Below, piece after piece: positions 24,880 to 36,775 of a stretch of 64,000 nt of DNA (position 1 is the first letter of the stretch; every line of letters starts with the position of its first letter). Source of the stretch: Malachius bipustulatus. Lineage: Eukaryota; Arthropoda; Insecta; Coleoptera; Melyridae. The position numbers and the translations under genes were made by a program. The notes below the pieces were generated by a model. That model saw only the letters and a list, made by a program, of their open reading frames with translations, did no database searches and had not been told where the DNA came from. The stretch covers positions 9,982,001-10,046,000 of the forward strand of contig OU342631.1 in the NCBI GenBank assembly GCA_910589415.1, written 5' to 3'.

Positions 24880-25480
24880 ATGACCAGGATCACTGAGCGC
24901 GGGAAACTTTGTTAAAAACTTCATCAAGACTCTAAAAGGCATGGAGTCACCATCAGGAAGTCCGTAACCTTCAATTTAAAATCTTTCAAAGGGAGATTTC
25001 TAATAGTGGTAGGCAGTCTTTGTACATCGTCGGTCCGTAATAGTTAGTGCTAATTCGTGCCCTATTTACTCCATATTAGTGACCTCATATCAATATTGCG
25101 TATGACAATCTACTATGAACTTTTACAAAGTATTGTAGGATTTTGCCACGCCCAAGCTAACCAGCGGCGGTATGTTTCTAAGGGCAAAAATATAAGAAGA
25201 TACACCACGCGCTAGGCAATTAGTATGAATAGCCCAAATTAGTCCAGAGTCCAATTTGACACCAAGAAAGCGAACGTCAGAAGAAAACCCCGACTGTGTC
25301 AGATCCCTTAGAGTCTTAGAGGAAAGCAAGAATTCACCGTCTTTTCAGCATTTAAGCAGGACAATCGGTTGAAAGTAAACCGTTCCAAATTTAACATTTT
25401 TCGTGACAGATTATACTCAGCTGAGTATCTCTCCTCACCAGAGTCGTGTCATCGACAAATAGTAATGGTAAGGCTTAATT
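24880..25480 (-). pseudogene. LINE (jockey-like) reverse transcriptase remnant
   Basis: On the minus strand, the palm motif LPLLFVDDTTLV can be read near 25437-25470. After frame changes a segment like VRFLGVKLDSGLIW and LRNIPPLVSLGVAKSY follows (25123-25300), which fits the region C-terminal to the FxDD box in jockey-type non-LTR elements. Several frameshifts and stops break it, the upstream RT fingers are missing and no full ORF survives. The 163-codon frame at 25435-25926 overlaps but is out of frame with the FVDD motif. Confidence 0.6.
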
Positions 25481-25950
25481 TTTTTTACGCAGGCAAAAGG
25501 TTTGCACATTTTGATGGCCATCCGAAGGTTTCTATGGATGGCTAGAACTAGAGCTAGAAAGGCTAGAAAAAGTGGTGTCAGAATTGAATTAAATAATTTT
25601 ATAACCAAACATAAAAGTCCATTAAACAAAATATAAAATGAAATTCCTACATTAAATAAAAACAAGAAAATAAAATTCCTACAAAAATGGAGGAAAAGAT
25701 CTTTCGCTGCTGAAACTTTATTAAAAAAATTCACAGATCCATGATGGAACCTTAGAAAATGTAAACATAATTTTCGAGTCAATTTTGTCCTTAAACTTTG
25801 GGAAATTGGAGGGGAAAATATGTAAAAAGATTTTGAATTATAATAATTGACGTCCCTAAAATGCTTGCGCCAATGGGCTATATCCCTACCAGCCCAATTG
25901 TTAAGACTTCTTCTTTCAATACTCAAATTCTACACAAATTTCTCCTCATT
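25481..25950. other. Unassigned stretch between LINE and integrase remnants
   Basis: Carries a long but hydrophobic, AT-driven minus-strand frame without a recognised domain. I do not call a gene. Confidence 0.35.
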
Positions 25951-25951
25951 C

Positions 25952-27525
25952 GCCGAAATAATTACTCAGTTCACGAAATGATCAAAGCCAAATGATCGAT
26001 TGCCGAAACTAGATCCTATTTCGGAATCTGTTTAAACTGATTTGCTCATTTCGCGAACTGAACTATCCGGAGTTGCTCAAATGCCGAATATGAATGTATA
26101 ATGTATTTCGGCAGATTTTCATTTTTAGTTTAACATTTCGCCGATTGTGCAATTTAAAAATGCTCAGACGTCAATTTGAGTTTAAAAAAGTTCTTTATTA
26201 GGGGAACAACATTTATTTTTCATAAACAGCTTATTACTCAAATATATAAGTATTAAGATTATCCATTTATTGCAACAAGAAGAACTACCATGACACTTGC
26301 TGTTACATTTATTATTGTTGCTTGCAACACATTTACACTTTTTATTTTGGCATTGTCTCTTGCACTCACAGCTTATAAATCCTTGCTTGGACCCAGTTTC
26401 CTTAGCAGCAATCTGTCTCATTGGAAATGGCTATGTTTTCTTCAGAAATGACCATAGCCATAATATTTATAGGTGCCGCGCGTCCTCTGTCTTCCTCAGG
26501 AATTTTTATTATCATATTCTGTCTAACAGTTACCAAAGGAAACTTTTTCGCACTGTAGCTTAACATCGTGTCCGCCTGCTTTTTTAATCCAAGTGCACTG
26601 GCAGTTCTATTTTTCTCGATTAATGCTGTCTGGGAATTACGTTTTCTGGTTAAGTAAACAGGTCAAGTAAATGACAAAAATCTACTTAAAATTAGCAAAA
26701 AAATATTTTTACAGCCTGCTCAATTAATTTTACAACCTAAGCAAACAAAGCCCTTGCATACCATTGCGTGTATTGTAAAATAAAGTAATTTTTTATTAAC
26801 GTTTAAAGGAAAAAGAAATTGTTATATAGCTGATTTAGATAAACTTACCGACATCGTCGTTGTCGACCTCATCGGTGCAACTTAAATTATTTTCAAAATC
26901 CCCTATTTCATGTTCCAGATCACGTGTGCACCTGTAAATCCACCACAGTTATCATCTCTTGTACCTATTTTTTGTATTTTTTGATCGCATCTTCTGTAGT
27001 GTTAATTGTTTCTCGATTGGCTTCGTTTTCAGGTTCTATGTTGAATGATTTTTTTGGATCAGTTACAGAATACCTTTGTGGTACGACCTATTTTTTTTTC
27101 ATCTGTATAAATCGTAAACCCTCAGACCATTTAGTCGAATTGTTTTCATTCATCCATGCAACTGATATAATATCACGAACGTCTTGATTCGCCCTTTCCA
27201 CAGATCCTTGACTTTGAGAATGACGTGGTTTTTTCGTGGACAATTTTTGTCTCAAACATGTCTTATAGTAAGCGAGTAATTACACTATTAACGAATTCCC
27301 TGCCGTTATCACTGCGGAGTAGACATGGCGCACCAATTATACAAAATATGTCCATTACGTTATAAACCACTTCTTCGGCCCTCTTTGTTTTCAAAGGTCT
27401 AAGAAAGACAAATTTGGTACGGTGATCTTGATAATTTAAAATAAATTTAAATTCACCGTCTTTTTCGGATCTATTTTCGGCATCATTGGCTTTGATCATT
27501 TCGCGAAGTGAGTAATTATTTCGGT
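25952..27525 (-). mobile_element. Ginger-like integrase transposon remnant with TIRs
   Basis: The ends share an inverted repeat of about 38 bp (CCGAAATAATTACTCAGTTC at 25953 and GAAGTGAGTAATTATTTCGG ending 27524). Minus-strand fragments follow the order of integrase proteins annotated KRBA2-like. At 27263-27480 is an rve core with FILNYQDHRTKF (first Asp) and LRSDNGREFVN (second Asp). Near 27190-27240 is RHSQSQGSVERANQD (candidate third acidic residue, Glu). Near 26480-26560 is KIPEEDRGRA. At 26290-26420 is a Cys-rich tail rich in CKC and CCNK. Stops and shifts separate the pieces, and much of the N-terminal half is absent. This is probably an internally deleted, dead DNA transposon. Confidence 0.65.
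26182..26421 (-). pseudogene. Cys-rich C-terminal fragment of the integrase-like protein
   Basis: An 80-codon frame whose first half reads like a zinc-binding Cys cluster (SCECKRQCQNKKCKC, then CNSKCHGSSSCCNK). The same kind of tail ends KRBA2-like/Ginger-type integrase proteins. The frame then runs into hydrophobic sequence unlike that family. It is a fragment of the surrounding transposon remnant. Confidence 0.5.
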
Positions 27526-27544
27526 AAAGGGACGAATTCGGCAT
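27263..27544 (-). pseudogene. Integrase core (rve) fragment
   Basis: A 93-residue frame with YQDHRTKFVFLRPLKTKRAE and APCLLRSDNGREFVN. These cover the first two acidic residues of the DDE catalytic triad of a retroviral-type integrase fold. Its first ~22 residues are translated from the terminal repeat and are not part of the domain. The catalytic Glu lies downstream in another frame. Confidence 0.6.
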
Positions 27545-27649
27545 ATGAGTCTAACATATGCATGTAATCAATGCAGAATATTACTCCCTTAACGCGGTGG
27601 CGATTCATGGCTTGTAAGGTTGTGAAGTGGAGATACTACATAGAAATAG

Positions 27650-27840
27650 AACAAGGTCCGGTCAGCTGTATTTTTTTTTTTTTGTAAACTCGGGCCAGTT
27701 CGAATTTTCTTTCAATGACCAATTTGACAGGCTCAAAAAATTGCTCGAATTTGTGGACTGATCGGACTTTGCAAAAAGCGAATTTACGAGCTGATCGGAC
27801 TTCGCAAAAACAAGCTTTTTCGAATAATTTAAAAATGCAT
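27650..27840. repeat. Degenerate short-period repeat, second site
   Basis: Blocks GGTCCGGTCAGCTG, GACTGATCGGACTTTGCAAA and GAGCTGATCGGACTTCGCAA recur, with about 35-bp spacing for the last two. The array resembles 11884-12100. Confidence 0.5.
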
Positions 27841-29815
27841 TAGGTATTTATTTAGACCAGTGAAGTGGCACTTGGCACTTCATTCACTCAATCGGAAAAG
27901 CCGCCGCTTGATGTAAAATAATTACACGCTGTTTCGATGTTTTTTAATTTTAATATTCTCTTGTTCACTGGACAGTTTTCTCTCAACGACACAACTCTTC
28001 GGATTGTCTAGTCTTCACTAGACAGAGACAGAGATAGAGAACATCATTATTTCAGCTGATAATATCTATCAAGAACACACCAGGAGAGGAGTGTATCGAA
28101 TAAAGAAAGCTTAAGCCTTATTTTTTCAATTTTTTCATCCTATTAGAGACATTTGTAATTCTTATCGTTGATTAAAAAAAAAATGTTTCAATAATTTATT
28201 ATCCATAGAATTAGAAGTTCGTCGTGCATGAAATAAATGTTTCATTCTTGAGTTATATTATGACCATAAGAATTTGATAGCAGGTAAACTTTTATTACTT
28301 AAACTTGAATTTCTATAATTTCGAAACTAACTATAAAAAAAGTTATAACATAAACTTGTATTAATAATTATTATTCAAATTTCGTTCCGATAGTTTCTTG
28401 GGAAAATCCATGCATGTACCTACACAACGAATCATACAGTCATAGATCAACAAATGTGTCATTGAGGTAAGAAATAATAGATAACTTGGTACCAATTTAA
28501 TTCCAAACCTCTCGTTGCCAGCCAGGTTAGGTACCTAGGTACATTATGAAAAGTTAAGAAAAATCACTGATCATTGATATCTTTTTGAATTCGCAGTAAT
28601 TTTTCATTTCGAATAATTATATCTATTCTATCCTTGGTTTATTTCAATGATCACCTCTTGCGCGATTGTTAGCATTGTTAGTTCGCCACCTCCATTCAAT
28701 AAACCTGTTGTAGTAGGTCTAGGTAGTTCAAGTCGAGCTTTATTACCTACTAACTCATACTCGTACTTGCTGATGGTGTTCAAATTAAAAAGTGCAACTA
28801 CTCAGATAATGATTACTCGTATTACCATGATTAATTGACGCTTCCTTTCGTGGTTTCTAGTGCGTTATTCTTTGCTTGTATTGCGGTTTGATTAGGGATA
28901 ACAATTATTAATTAAAATATCAGTCGAATCGTAATAACAGTAGAAGGTCAGTTTGAGTTTAATAATAAAGCAAACCGGCTTTTTCAACTTTTCAGTGACA
29001 TTGTATGTAATAGTGTAGGTAAATAAAAGTCTTATTAGAGTTATATGCTTTGAAGTACCTTATCACATTTTTATTGTGTCCAAAAGTAAGTACCTACCTA
29101 TAATATTTTATTATTACTTTCATCCTAGTGTACCTACCTAATATGTAAGATAATTTAAGATTCTTTTACATGCCTGTGTTGTCATTCATTGAGTACTTAC
29201 GAGCGTTTTATTAAGCGAGAAAAGAAAATATCAAGTTCCAACTTTTCCAGTACCTATGTAGTGGATTTTCCAAATTCGTATACCTACGTGACATTAAAAG
29301 GAACCATTATGATAGAACCAATCTCAACATGGCTCCAATTTACATAACTAGTTGTAATCTTTATGTAAAATAGAGAATTTCAAGACCATTTATGTATTTG
29401 GCAACGTTAATTTCCGGAAATATTTCGTGTTTCCAGCTACACGGTCTATTTACAGGCAATGATAAAATATAACAAATTAGTGGCGATTTGATTATCTGGT
29501 GCCGGTGTGACAGGTCTTCTTTTGACATGTTAATTTACACATTTTTATTGAATAGCAGGATAAATATAACGCCAACAGTTTTCTATTTTCATGCATTTAA
29601 AGTCGTAATTAAATTGGTGTTTAAGTATGGGGAAAAATTAAATGGAAAACAAGAAATTTTGAAGATTTCTGCTTCCAGTTTTGATCTAGAGGGAGGAAAA
29701 TGGTACCAAATGGTATATTTTTGCTTATACCATAACACAATTTTTAGAGAATTCAGTTTGCCGATTTGCTGTAGTAAACATAATACCATCAGGCACTTAA
29801 TACCTGGGGATAACT
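27841..29815. other. Intergenic, no gene recognised
   Basis: AT-rich. The region around 27960-28090 is slightly less so and contains GACAGAGACAGAGATAGAGA. The 109-codon frame at 29488-29817 has no motif and overlaps the start of the repeat cluster. A 27-bp block around 29405-29431 (core TTAATTTCCGGAAATATTTC) recurs at 37798-37824. Confidence 0.45.
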
Positions 29816-30560
29816 AGAAGATGCAGCAAAACGGTTGAAGATGCAAAACAATGGTTGAAGAAGCACCAAACGGTTGAAGATGCATCAAAATGCATCAAAA
29901 CGGTTTATAACTTTATAAATAAACGGTTATTTTCTCTGTGATAACTTTTCAAGCTCAATTTCATGGAAATGAAAACTTTACCAACACAGAGCGGTCAAAA
30001 ATTTCAACTTTTAGGCGATTTGACCTAAATAGGGGGGAAATGGTACCAAATGAAAGATATTATAGGTAGGTACTTTCTTGATACCATAACACAATTTTCT
30101 TAGAATTCAATTTGCCCATCTACTGTAGTAGGGATAACTAGAAGATGCAGAAAAACGGTTGAAGATGCAGAAAAACGATTGAAGATGCAGAAAAACGGTT
30201 GAAGATGCAGCAAAATGGTTGAAGATGAATCAAAACGGTTTACATGTCTCTACAATAACTTCTCAAATCCTATTTCGTGGAAATGAAAATATTACCAACA
30301 CAAAGTGGCCAAAAATTTCAATTCTTAGGTGATTTGGCCTAGAGGGGGGAAATAGTGCCAAATCAAAGATTATAACCATAACACAATTCTTTTAGAATTC
30401 AGTTTGCCCATTTACTGTAGTAAAAATATTACCAGGCACCTAGTACTTGGGGATGACTATAAGATGCAGCAAAACGGTTGAAGATGCAGAAAAACGGTTG
30501 AAGATGCATCAAAACGGTTGATATTGCATCAAAATGGTTTAAATGTCTCTATGATAACTT
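29680..30560. repeat. Higher-order array with 20-bp minisatellite units
   Basis: Three ~320-bp blocks each contain TTTAGAATTCAGTTTGCC-type sequence, then several copies of a ~20-bp unit (AAGATGCAGAAAAACGGTTG and variants), then TTCATGGAAATGAAAA and CCAACACAGAG. The minisatellite tracts lie near 29815-29910, 30135-30240 and 30460-30535. Confidence 0.8.
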
Positions 30561-31245
30561 TTCAAATTCAATTTCTTATTATCCTCAGATAAGCACCAGA
30601 AAACTTGGTATGATCTTAAGCTGTACACATTGTTTAGAGCAAATATTAAAACCCAATTCTGAAGGAAATGTGACATGATGTGAAAGATTCTTTTGTCTTT
30701 CATTATTAAGCACCATTTTCACCCATCTAGGTCAGAATGGGAAGCAGCGGTCTGCAACATTTCTTGTTTCCAATTACCAACTCTATGGCCAGTATTGAAA
30801 GTGGTGACTAATAAATAAGTAACTTTTTAAGTAGGTAATGCTTTTTTAACTAATACCAGAACAAACTGGAGGTATAACTGTTTGACATCAACAAACGTTG
30901 GACTGTTCCTCTTGGAAATGTCAATGTGAACCCAATCAGAATATTTTACATCTAAAAGAAAATCATGTGCTCATTTCTCTCCATTTTAACACCATTCATG
31001 GAAGTTGTAGTCGCAGCAGACGTCAATGATAATTTTCGCTGCAATCTTCGTTTGATGGAAAAGATTCTTCTTATGAGCCCAAATCAAAAAAATTAGATAG
31101 AAAGAATATCGTCCTTTCAACCTTTCTCAATGTCTTGAAGAATAAGTTCATCCTTGATTTGACCCAACAGTCGTCAGCTGCCAAATCCATTCTCTTTTCT
31201 TCTTACATCAATTGCAACTATCTCCTAATTTGAGGTCTTCAAAAA
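30561..31245. other. Intergenic, possibly old transposon debris
   Basis: Minus-strand stretches near 30860-31020 look coding-like in composition but match nothing I recognise, and stops interrupt them. No gene is called. Confidence 0.35.
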
Positions 31246-32265
31246 ACACCTTTGGGTCCCAATCTCGAGGAATCCTCTAGTCTGGATGGCATACCTCCGC
31301 TCAACTTGAAAAGAGCGACCAAGAACTTTCATACCAATCTTAATTCGACTTTTTCAAACACCGTACGACAAGAGGATTTTCTGGATCGATGGGAAATTGT
31401 TTAAAAATAAGAAGTAATCTTGTTTGGTTGACATTCCTTTCTTCATGGTCACGCATTGCATACCTGACCTGACCCACCCGTTATCAGAAATTTGCAACAA
31501 CTCCTCTCAAAGTGGAGTATTTCCCGAAAAACGCACCCTAGTTAAACCAATTTTCAAAAAAGGAAACTACCATTGGTGTTTCATCTCGGCTTCTTTTCTT
31601 TATCATCTTCAAGACTGGGAGCCTTCCGCTCTCAGGACTGTTTCCTGAAAAACAGATCTACCAAGACTATTTTTATTCAGCTACAGACTTCATTTCGGAG
31701 CGCATGGAGAATGGAATGCGTGGAGAACGTTTTTTGATTGTTCGGTGCCTTCTGCGGAAACTGGAAGAACTCAGGGGGTTCATGTTTCTGAATCTGACGG
31801 CTGACATGATAGATCCTACTTTGGTCTCTTCTGGGATGCCTCAGAGGAGTGAGAGGAGTTCTCAGAGGAGTTCTTTTTTCTTGTCTTCATTAGCCCGGAT
31901 CCCAAAATTATTACAATTCTTATTAGGATATAACCAAGCGACCTCTTTCAATTAGCAACTTCAATCAACATCCATTTGAAAGAGCGTTTTTATGGCTTAG
32001 TGGCAACAAACTTGGACATAACTGAGTTGATTGATTTTCATTCTTCTCATTCGCGTCATCCTCCTCTACCTCCCATCTCAACCGATAGTGATATAATCAT
32101 TCAGACGGGATGGCGTTAAATATTTGTACTTTCGCATCGATCAAAACCTTAACTGCTGGGCTCACGCTGATCACCTATGCCGTCGCCTTGCCAGTTCTTC
32201 CTTCCTGCTATAGATCTGGCAGCTCTCAGTTCAACTCGCACCTTAGAATTTTTTATTTTTTTTCT
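31245..32265 (+). pseudogene. Decayed LINE reverse transcriptase (jockey-type)
   Basis: Plus-strand fragments follow the order of a jockey-type RT. SSLDGIPPLNLK lies near 31278. SQSGVFPEKRTLVKPIFKKG (31490-31570) matches the fingers motif around FKKG. LVSSGMPQRS (near 31820) matches the GVPQGS motif. After a frame change, NCWAHADHLCRRLASSSF lies near 32150-32210. The FxDD box is not visible. There are multiple stops, so it is dead. Confidence 0.6.
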
Positions 32266-34090
32266 TTCTCTTTCTTCCCCCCCCCCCACTATTATTACCA
32301 TTCAAAGTTGTCATAAAACACCCACCCATTTAGAATCGATCCATCATTTTTCAAATTTCCTTAGTTGAGAACAGACGATGATTACTTCTACCATTACCGC
32401 TAGATAGGTGCATACAAAGTATACTCGTACAGTGATACAGTAGGCTTAGCCTCAGTATCTTTGGGTCAGAGGCCTTTACGGAAGGAGGAAGAAATTCATC
32501 TCATGGAAAGACCTTTGGTCTTTGTGAAAAAGTGGGGAAGGTTTGAGAGTAGAAGTGCCACGGTGGTGGCGAAAAGTGTAATATCATCTCCAGTATTTCT
32601 TTGGTCCTTTTTTTCAACATGTTCTGTGCAAAGGTTTGGTAAGTTTTAACAAGGCTGGAGGAATTCCCTCTCATCCTAGTCGCGTATTGTTGTTTTGGTA
32701 ATATTCGGTGATATGCCAAATGCTGGTTTTGGTCAGATAAATTCAAATTCGACACCTTTCCTAGCCATCAGAGAGTCTTTTCATAGAAAGAATATCCCGG
32801 AATTAAGATCACAGTTACTTTGTTGCTCCTTTCTAGGGCATTTAAAGTTAATGGACAGTTTCAGACCAATTTGTACTTGCAGTGGCTGGAGTTAAGTGCT
32901 TTTAAAACCATGTTGGTAATATTACAACGCATTAACAACATATTTATGCCGTCCATTGGGAAAGTCCACCACTCGGCTGTCTAAGTCTGAATGAATGCGC
33001 TTTAATGACGGTAAACACTTGACAGGTATATTTTTTGACCGTATACGAGACAGGATACTACGTTAAGAGTATAATTTATAACAAATTTGTTTCAGAGGAA
33101 TATTTATGGATTGGATAATCCAATATCTCTGTTTGAGAATATTTCGCATTACTTTCGAGGTTAACAGCTTATAGTCTGGAGTCCGTCTTTTCCCTCTTAC
33201 TTTTTCGATTTTTATGATTGTTAGCTATCCAATCAAAGAATTTAAATTGATTTATAGAAATCAATAACACATGCAGAAGATACTTGTCTAATTGAAATGA
33301 AAGGTTTCTTCTCTTAAATTTATTATCACTCTCTAATATTCACATTCACATTGCGGTTTGTTTATTATAGCTGCTCTAGTTCTACTTACTTATGACTCCT
33401 ATACATATAAATGTACCACTTGGTCGCCTGATGCAGCCAGTCCTTCAAGAAGATTCAATAAGTTGTTGCATTTTGTTACATCAGCCATAAAAGTAGTTTT
33501 ACTCCAGATTTCAACGAGGAGATAGAGTTGTAACTTTATGTAACAGTGTCCCTCTTTTTGTGAAACACACTGACATTTTCAAATCCAACTGGATTTTCCG
33601 ATGCTTCTGAAGGTCAGAGGTTTTGCGAGATAATACTGGTACATTTATGCTTCTAATCCGTCTAGCGGTATGATGCCAATAATTTTCTTCCGTTCTCAGA
33701 AAAAGTTACGTAAGAAAGATACATACTCGTACCATAAAAAACCATAATGCAGTTAAAAAAAACATATTACTGTTTCTATTTTTATGACGTACCTAGGTAT
33801 GGTTTGAACAAAGGCGATTACACTGATGATCATCGCCTTCACCTATAGTTTAAATTATATAAAATTTTGTAACGACTTCGACACTCTAAGCAAGGTAAAC
33901 GTGTATTGTTTACAGATTTATTCTTAATTGTTTCTTACTAGTACCAGAGGTGCAGGAAAAATTGCATAGCAGCATAACAATTAGGCACAACTAGATGAGA
34001 CTCAACAATGCAGCAATGGCAACAGTACTCTAATAAATGATCAATTTTTGAACTCAATTTTTCGCAAATTATGACTTTTTACGCAATCCT
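32266..34090. other. Intergenic, no gene recognised
   Basis: Mixed composition with a C-run at 32277-32288. The opposing frames at 32461-32895 share no recognised motif. Nothing assignable was seen. Confidence 0.4.
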
Positions 34091-34099
34091 GGATAATTT

Positions 34100-34560
34100 A
34101 TGCAGGATTTTCTGGTCCATATACCCACTAAGACTGCAAATAAGCCCAAAAACTTACTTGGAGTCCATGTACTGAATAAATTTTTTACAGTAACAATATC
34201 TTCCACAAATTTACTTTTTAGGGAGACCTCTCCTCAACCTCTTCTGATTTTAAAGTTATTCTCCGAGCTTACCAAGTATCATGTATGTCAAGGCGTCGTA
34301 CGTGCAGAGTATGTGTTACGAGGTCATTGCCTCTCCAAGCAGAGTCTGCACTTCGTGCTGTTTGCTTTACCCATTTTGATGAGACACTCCACGCGAAAGT
34401 GCTCAGTATCTAGAACACTTAACTGATGAGACGTTTTTTCTCAATTCAAGCAGCTTTGTGACTAGTTCACTCCCGCTGTCAGAAGAACTAATCACCTCTC
34501 TCTGTCCGAGATTGCCTCTAGGAGGCTATTTTTTTCCCACTGCCGGATCAAAAGGTTTGG
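34100..34560 (-). pseudogene. Possible copia-type integrase fragment
   Basis: Read on the minus strand, VISSDSGSELVTKLLELRKN (near 34440-34505) resembles the copia integrase segment around SDNGxEF. GVSHQNG follows near 34380, and VFGLICS and DQKILHKLS lie near 34095-34140, where copia proteins have their VFG and KR-KLD segments. The pieces lie in shifting frames with stops. The order supports copia but the similarity is weak. Confidence 0.4.
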
Positions 34561-34789
34561 CTGAAGTTTTCTTTTATAGTTTTTAGATCTACTTACTATT
34601 GAACCATCTTCTAAATCGATATTCTTCATGTTGAGAGAGACTAGTTTTCACCGCTTTTGTCATTGCCAATTAACACAGCAACAAAAGTTGTTTCTAAAAC
34701 CTGCTAGGTCGGGAAAAATTGACCTACCGAATGAATAAAGGCTTTTACTAAAACATCACCACCAGGCCAGTAATTTCTAGCACTAGAAA

Positions 34790-36775
34790 TTGCTAAAATC
34801 GCAAACTAACGGCTAGTTCTGGTTTTTTAAAATGTTGTTAGGACCACTACCAGTAACGTGTATCCAAGTTTCCAGCTTCAAAAAACCTGTAGTACTAATT
34901 TTGCGGCACTCGAAAAACCGCAAAATTTTCGCACTTTTTTTGCTGTTCTCAAGATAAGTCCTAAACTATACGATTTTTATATAATATGATTTACCTATAA
35001 GTTTTAATATAAATATTTATATTAATAAATAAATTAATATTTTATAATATAATTTTAAGTAAATTAAAATTGCTACAATTTGAAATCAAAACCAGGTCTG
35101 TAGGTTCAATACTTGCCGAGATACAGCTCTCAAAAAATTTACAACATTTTCCAAAAAAGTGAAAAAGGTTTGGTCAATTTTCGACCCCGACATCGGAGAA
35201 AATACTAATTTTACGGGTAAAATCATGGAAGCCAACACGTTTGTTGTGGTGTATGGGGAAGTTTTACTTACTGCACAAGTTGATTTGGCATCGTATAACG
35301 ACTCCGTGAGGGATATCGTCGCAGGGTAAGTCAGCTACACCTTCAATCATTTCGGACGGAGCGTTGCTGCCATTTTGATGTATTGTATCCTGAAAAACTC
35401 CCGAACGTAAGATGCTATGGTTCTCTACAGTGAAAAGAAGTCATTTTTGAAGAGTCAACCATAATAAAAACGCCAGGAAATTGAGACAAAGCAGACAGTC
35501 GAGGATGCTGGCTTCGATATCGTCAAGGTGACACTTGACAAGAGCAATTTTTAAAAGTCATAATTTCAATAAATCTCCTTGTCATTTTTCAATGGTTTGG
35601 GATCGAGTGTGAAGAATGTTTATTTCCAGAAAAGTGGCAGAGGTGACTCTGTCCTCTTACAGTATTCCTCAATCTCATTGAATCGTGGAGATTTCGAAGT
35701 CCCCCCAGGATTCGAGGTGTTTCTCCACGTCTTCACTCGTTGCGACACCACTTCTTCCCTTTTCTGGCATGTGGTGCTCAATTCAGAATCACCACAGCTG
35801 AAGTGTGAAGTGTTCCTCCAACCTAATTCAGCCAAGCTATCGCAGATGCCGGAACGAAGTGCCTAGTGGCTCTGTATAGAAGGAGACTACACTCAAGATA
35901 CCCTCCACAACCTGCGCTATAAAAAATTGTAAAAATAGCAGCCTTTGCTAAGGTTGACCTAGCCCGTTTGCCTTCAAAGGGAAGATGGTGCAACATTAAA
36001 CGCTTACCGAGCTTACCACCAAGTTCAGAAGTGGTTTGTGGTGGAAAAAATGTCACTCAGTGGGGATGGAAAAAGATGCCACTCAATGGGGATGTAAAAA
36101 GACCGAACAGGAGCTCATTTCAACAACAATGATGAGAGAAGTGGCACCCTTCTGAAATTTTTATCACGCGGGTGTAAGAAAAGCTGCAGCGGGGGGGGGG
36201 GGATAAGATAAGACGTCGACAAACATGAGCCGATTTTTCAGGCTGATTTAGGTAATTGTTACAAACCACCCACAAAGCGTTTAAAATGAACAAAAATTCA
36301 CGAAAAAATTCAGTTTTCCAATTTTTTTAATTTCCAAGATATGTGAGTAAACTATATGGCCTACAGACCTCGTTCTTTGCTTAAATTAAAGCTAATTACA
36401 TTTTCCACAACATCTTCTCCCACGATTTTACCATTTAAATGAGTATTTTCCCCGATATCGGGGCCGAAAATTGAAAAAATCTCACAATTTAATTTTTTGG
36501 AAAAAATTGTCAATTTTTGGAGAGCTGTATCTCGGCCAGTATTGAACCTACAGAGCTGGTTCTGGTGTTAAATTGTAGCAGTTTATTTCAAAAACGTTTA
36601 TTTGATGAGAATATCAAAAAAAGTGCGAAAATTTCGCGGTTTTTTAGGTGCTGAAAAGTTAGCAAAGGTCTTTCGAAGTTGCGAACTTGGATATAGCTAC
36701 TGGTCTTAACAAGATATTAAAAATTCAGAACTAGCCGTTAGTTTGTGTTTTTTGATTTTAATTTTCGATATGACC
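34790..36775. mobile_element. Unit bounded by ~400-bp inverted repeats
   Basis: Arm blocks at 34790-35230 (AACTAACGGCTAGTTCTG; CGAAAAACCGCAAAATTTTC; GTAGGTTCAATACTTGCC; GAGATACAGCTCTC; CGACCCCGACATCGG) reappear inverted and in reverse order at 36440-36770 (CCGATATCGGGGCCG; GAGAGCTGTATCTCGGCC; GTATTGAACCTACAG; CAGAACTAGCCGTTAGTTTG). Between them is the coding fragment at 35560-36110. It may be a TIR transposon with its own decayed gene, or one that captured a fragment. Confidence 0.65.
35560..36110 (+). pseudogene. Fragment of an uncharacterised GCDTT-motif repetitive protein
   Basis: The plus-strand frames contain FLHVFTRCDTTSSLFW (near 35725), a segment like LVALYRR (near 35860), YHQVQKWF (near 36015) and TQWGWKK (near 36055). 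This order (HAFTGCDTTS, then LxALY, VQxWL and WGW) recurs, as I remember it, in abundant unnamed insect and cnidarian proteins. The Gly of GCDTT is Arg here. Frameshifts break the reading. Function unknown; it is probably the decayed gene of the surrounding inverted-repeat unit. Confidence 0.5.

Noticed and set aside
25435..25926. 163-codon minus-strand frame with hydrophobic stretches
   Set aside because: Its end overlaps the RT FVDD motif, which reads in another frame. The rest is AT-driven Phe/Leu-rich translation without a domain.
32461..32895. Opposed frames of 62-84 codons
   Set aside because: No motif, no splice context and no similarity that I recognise. Not reported as a gene.
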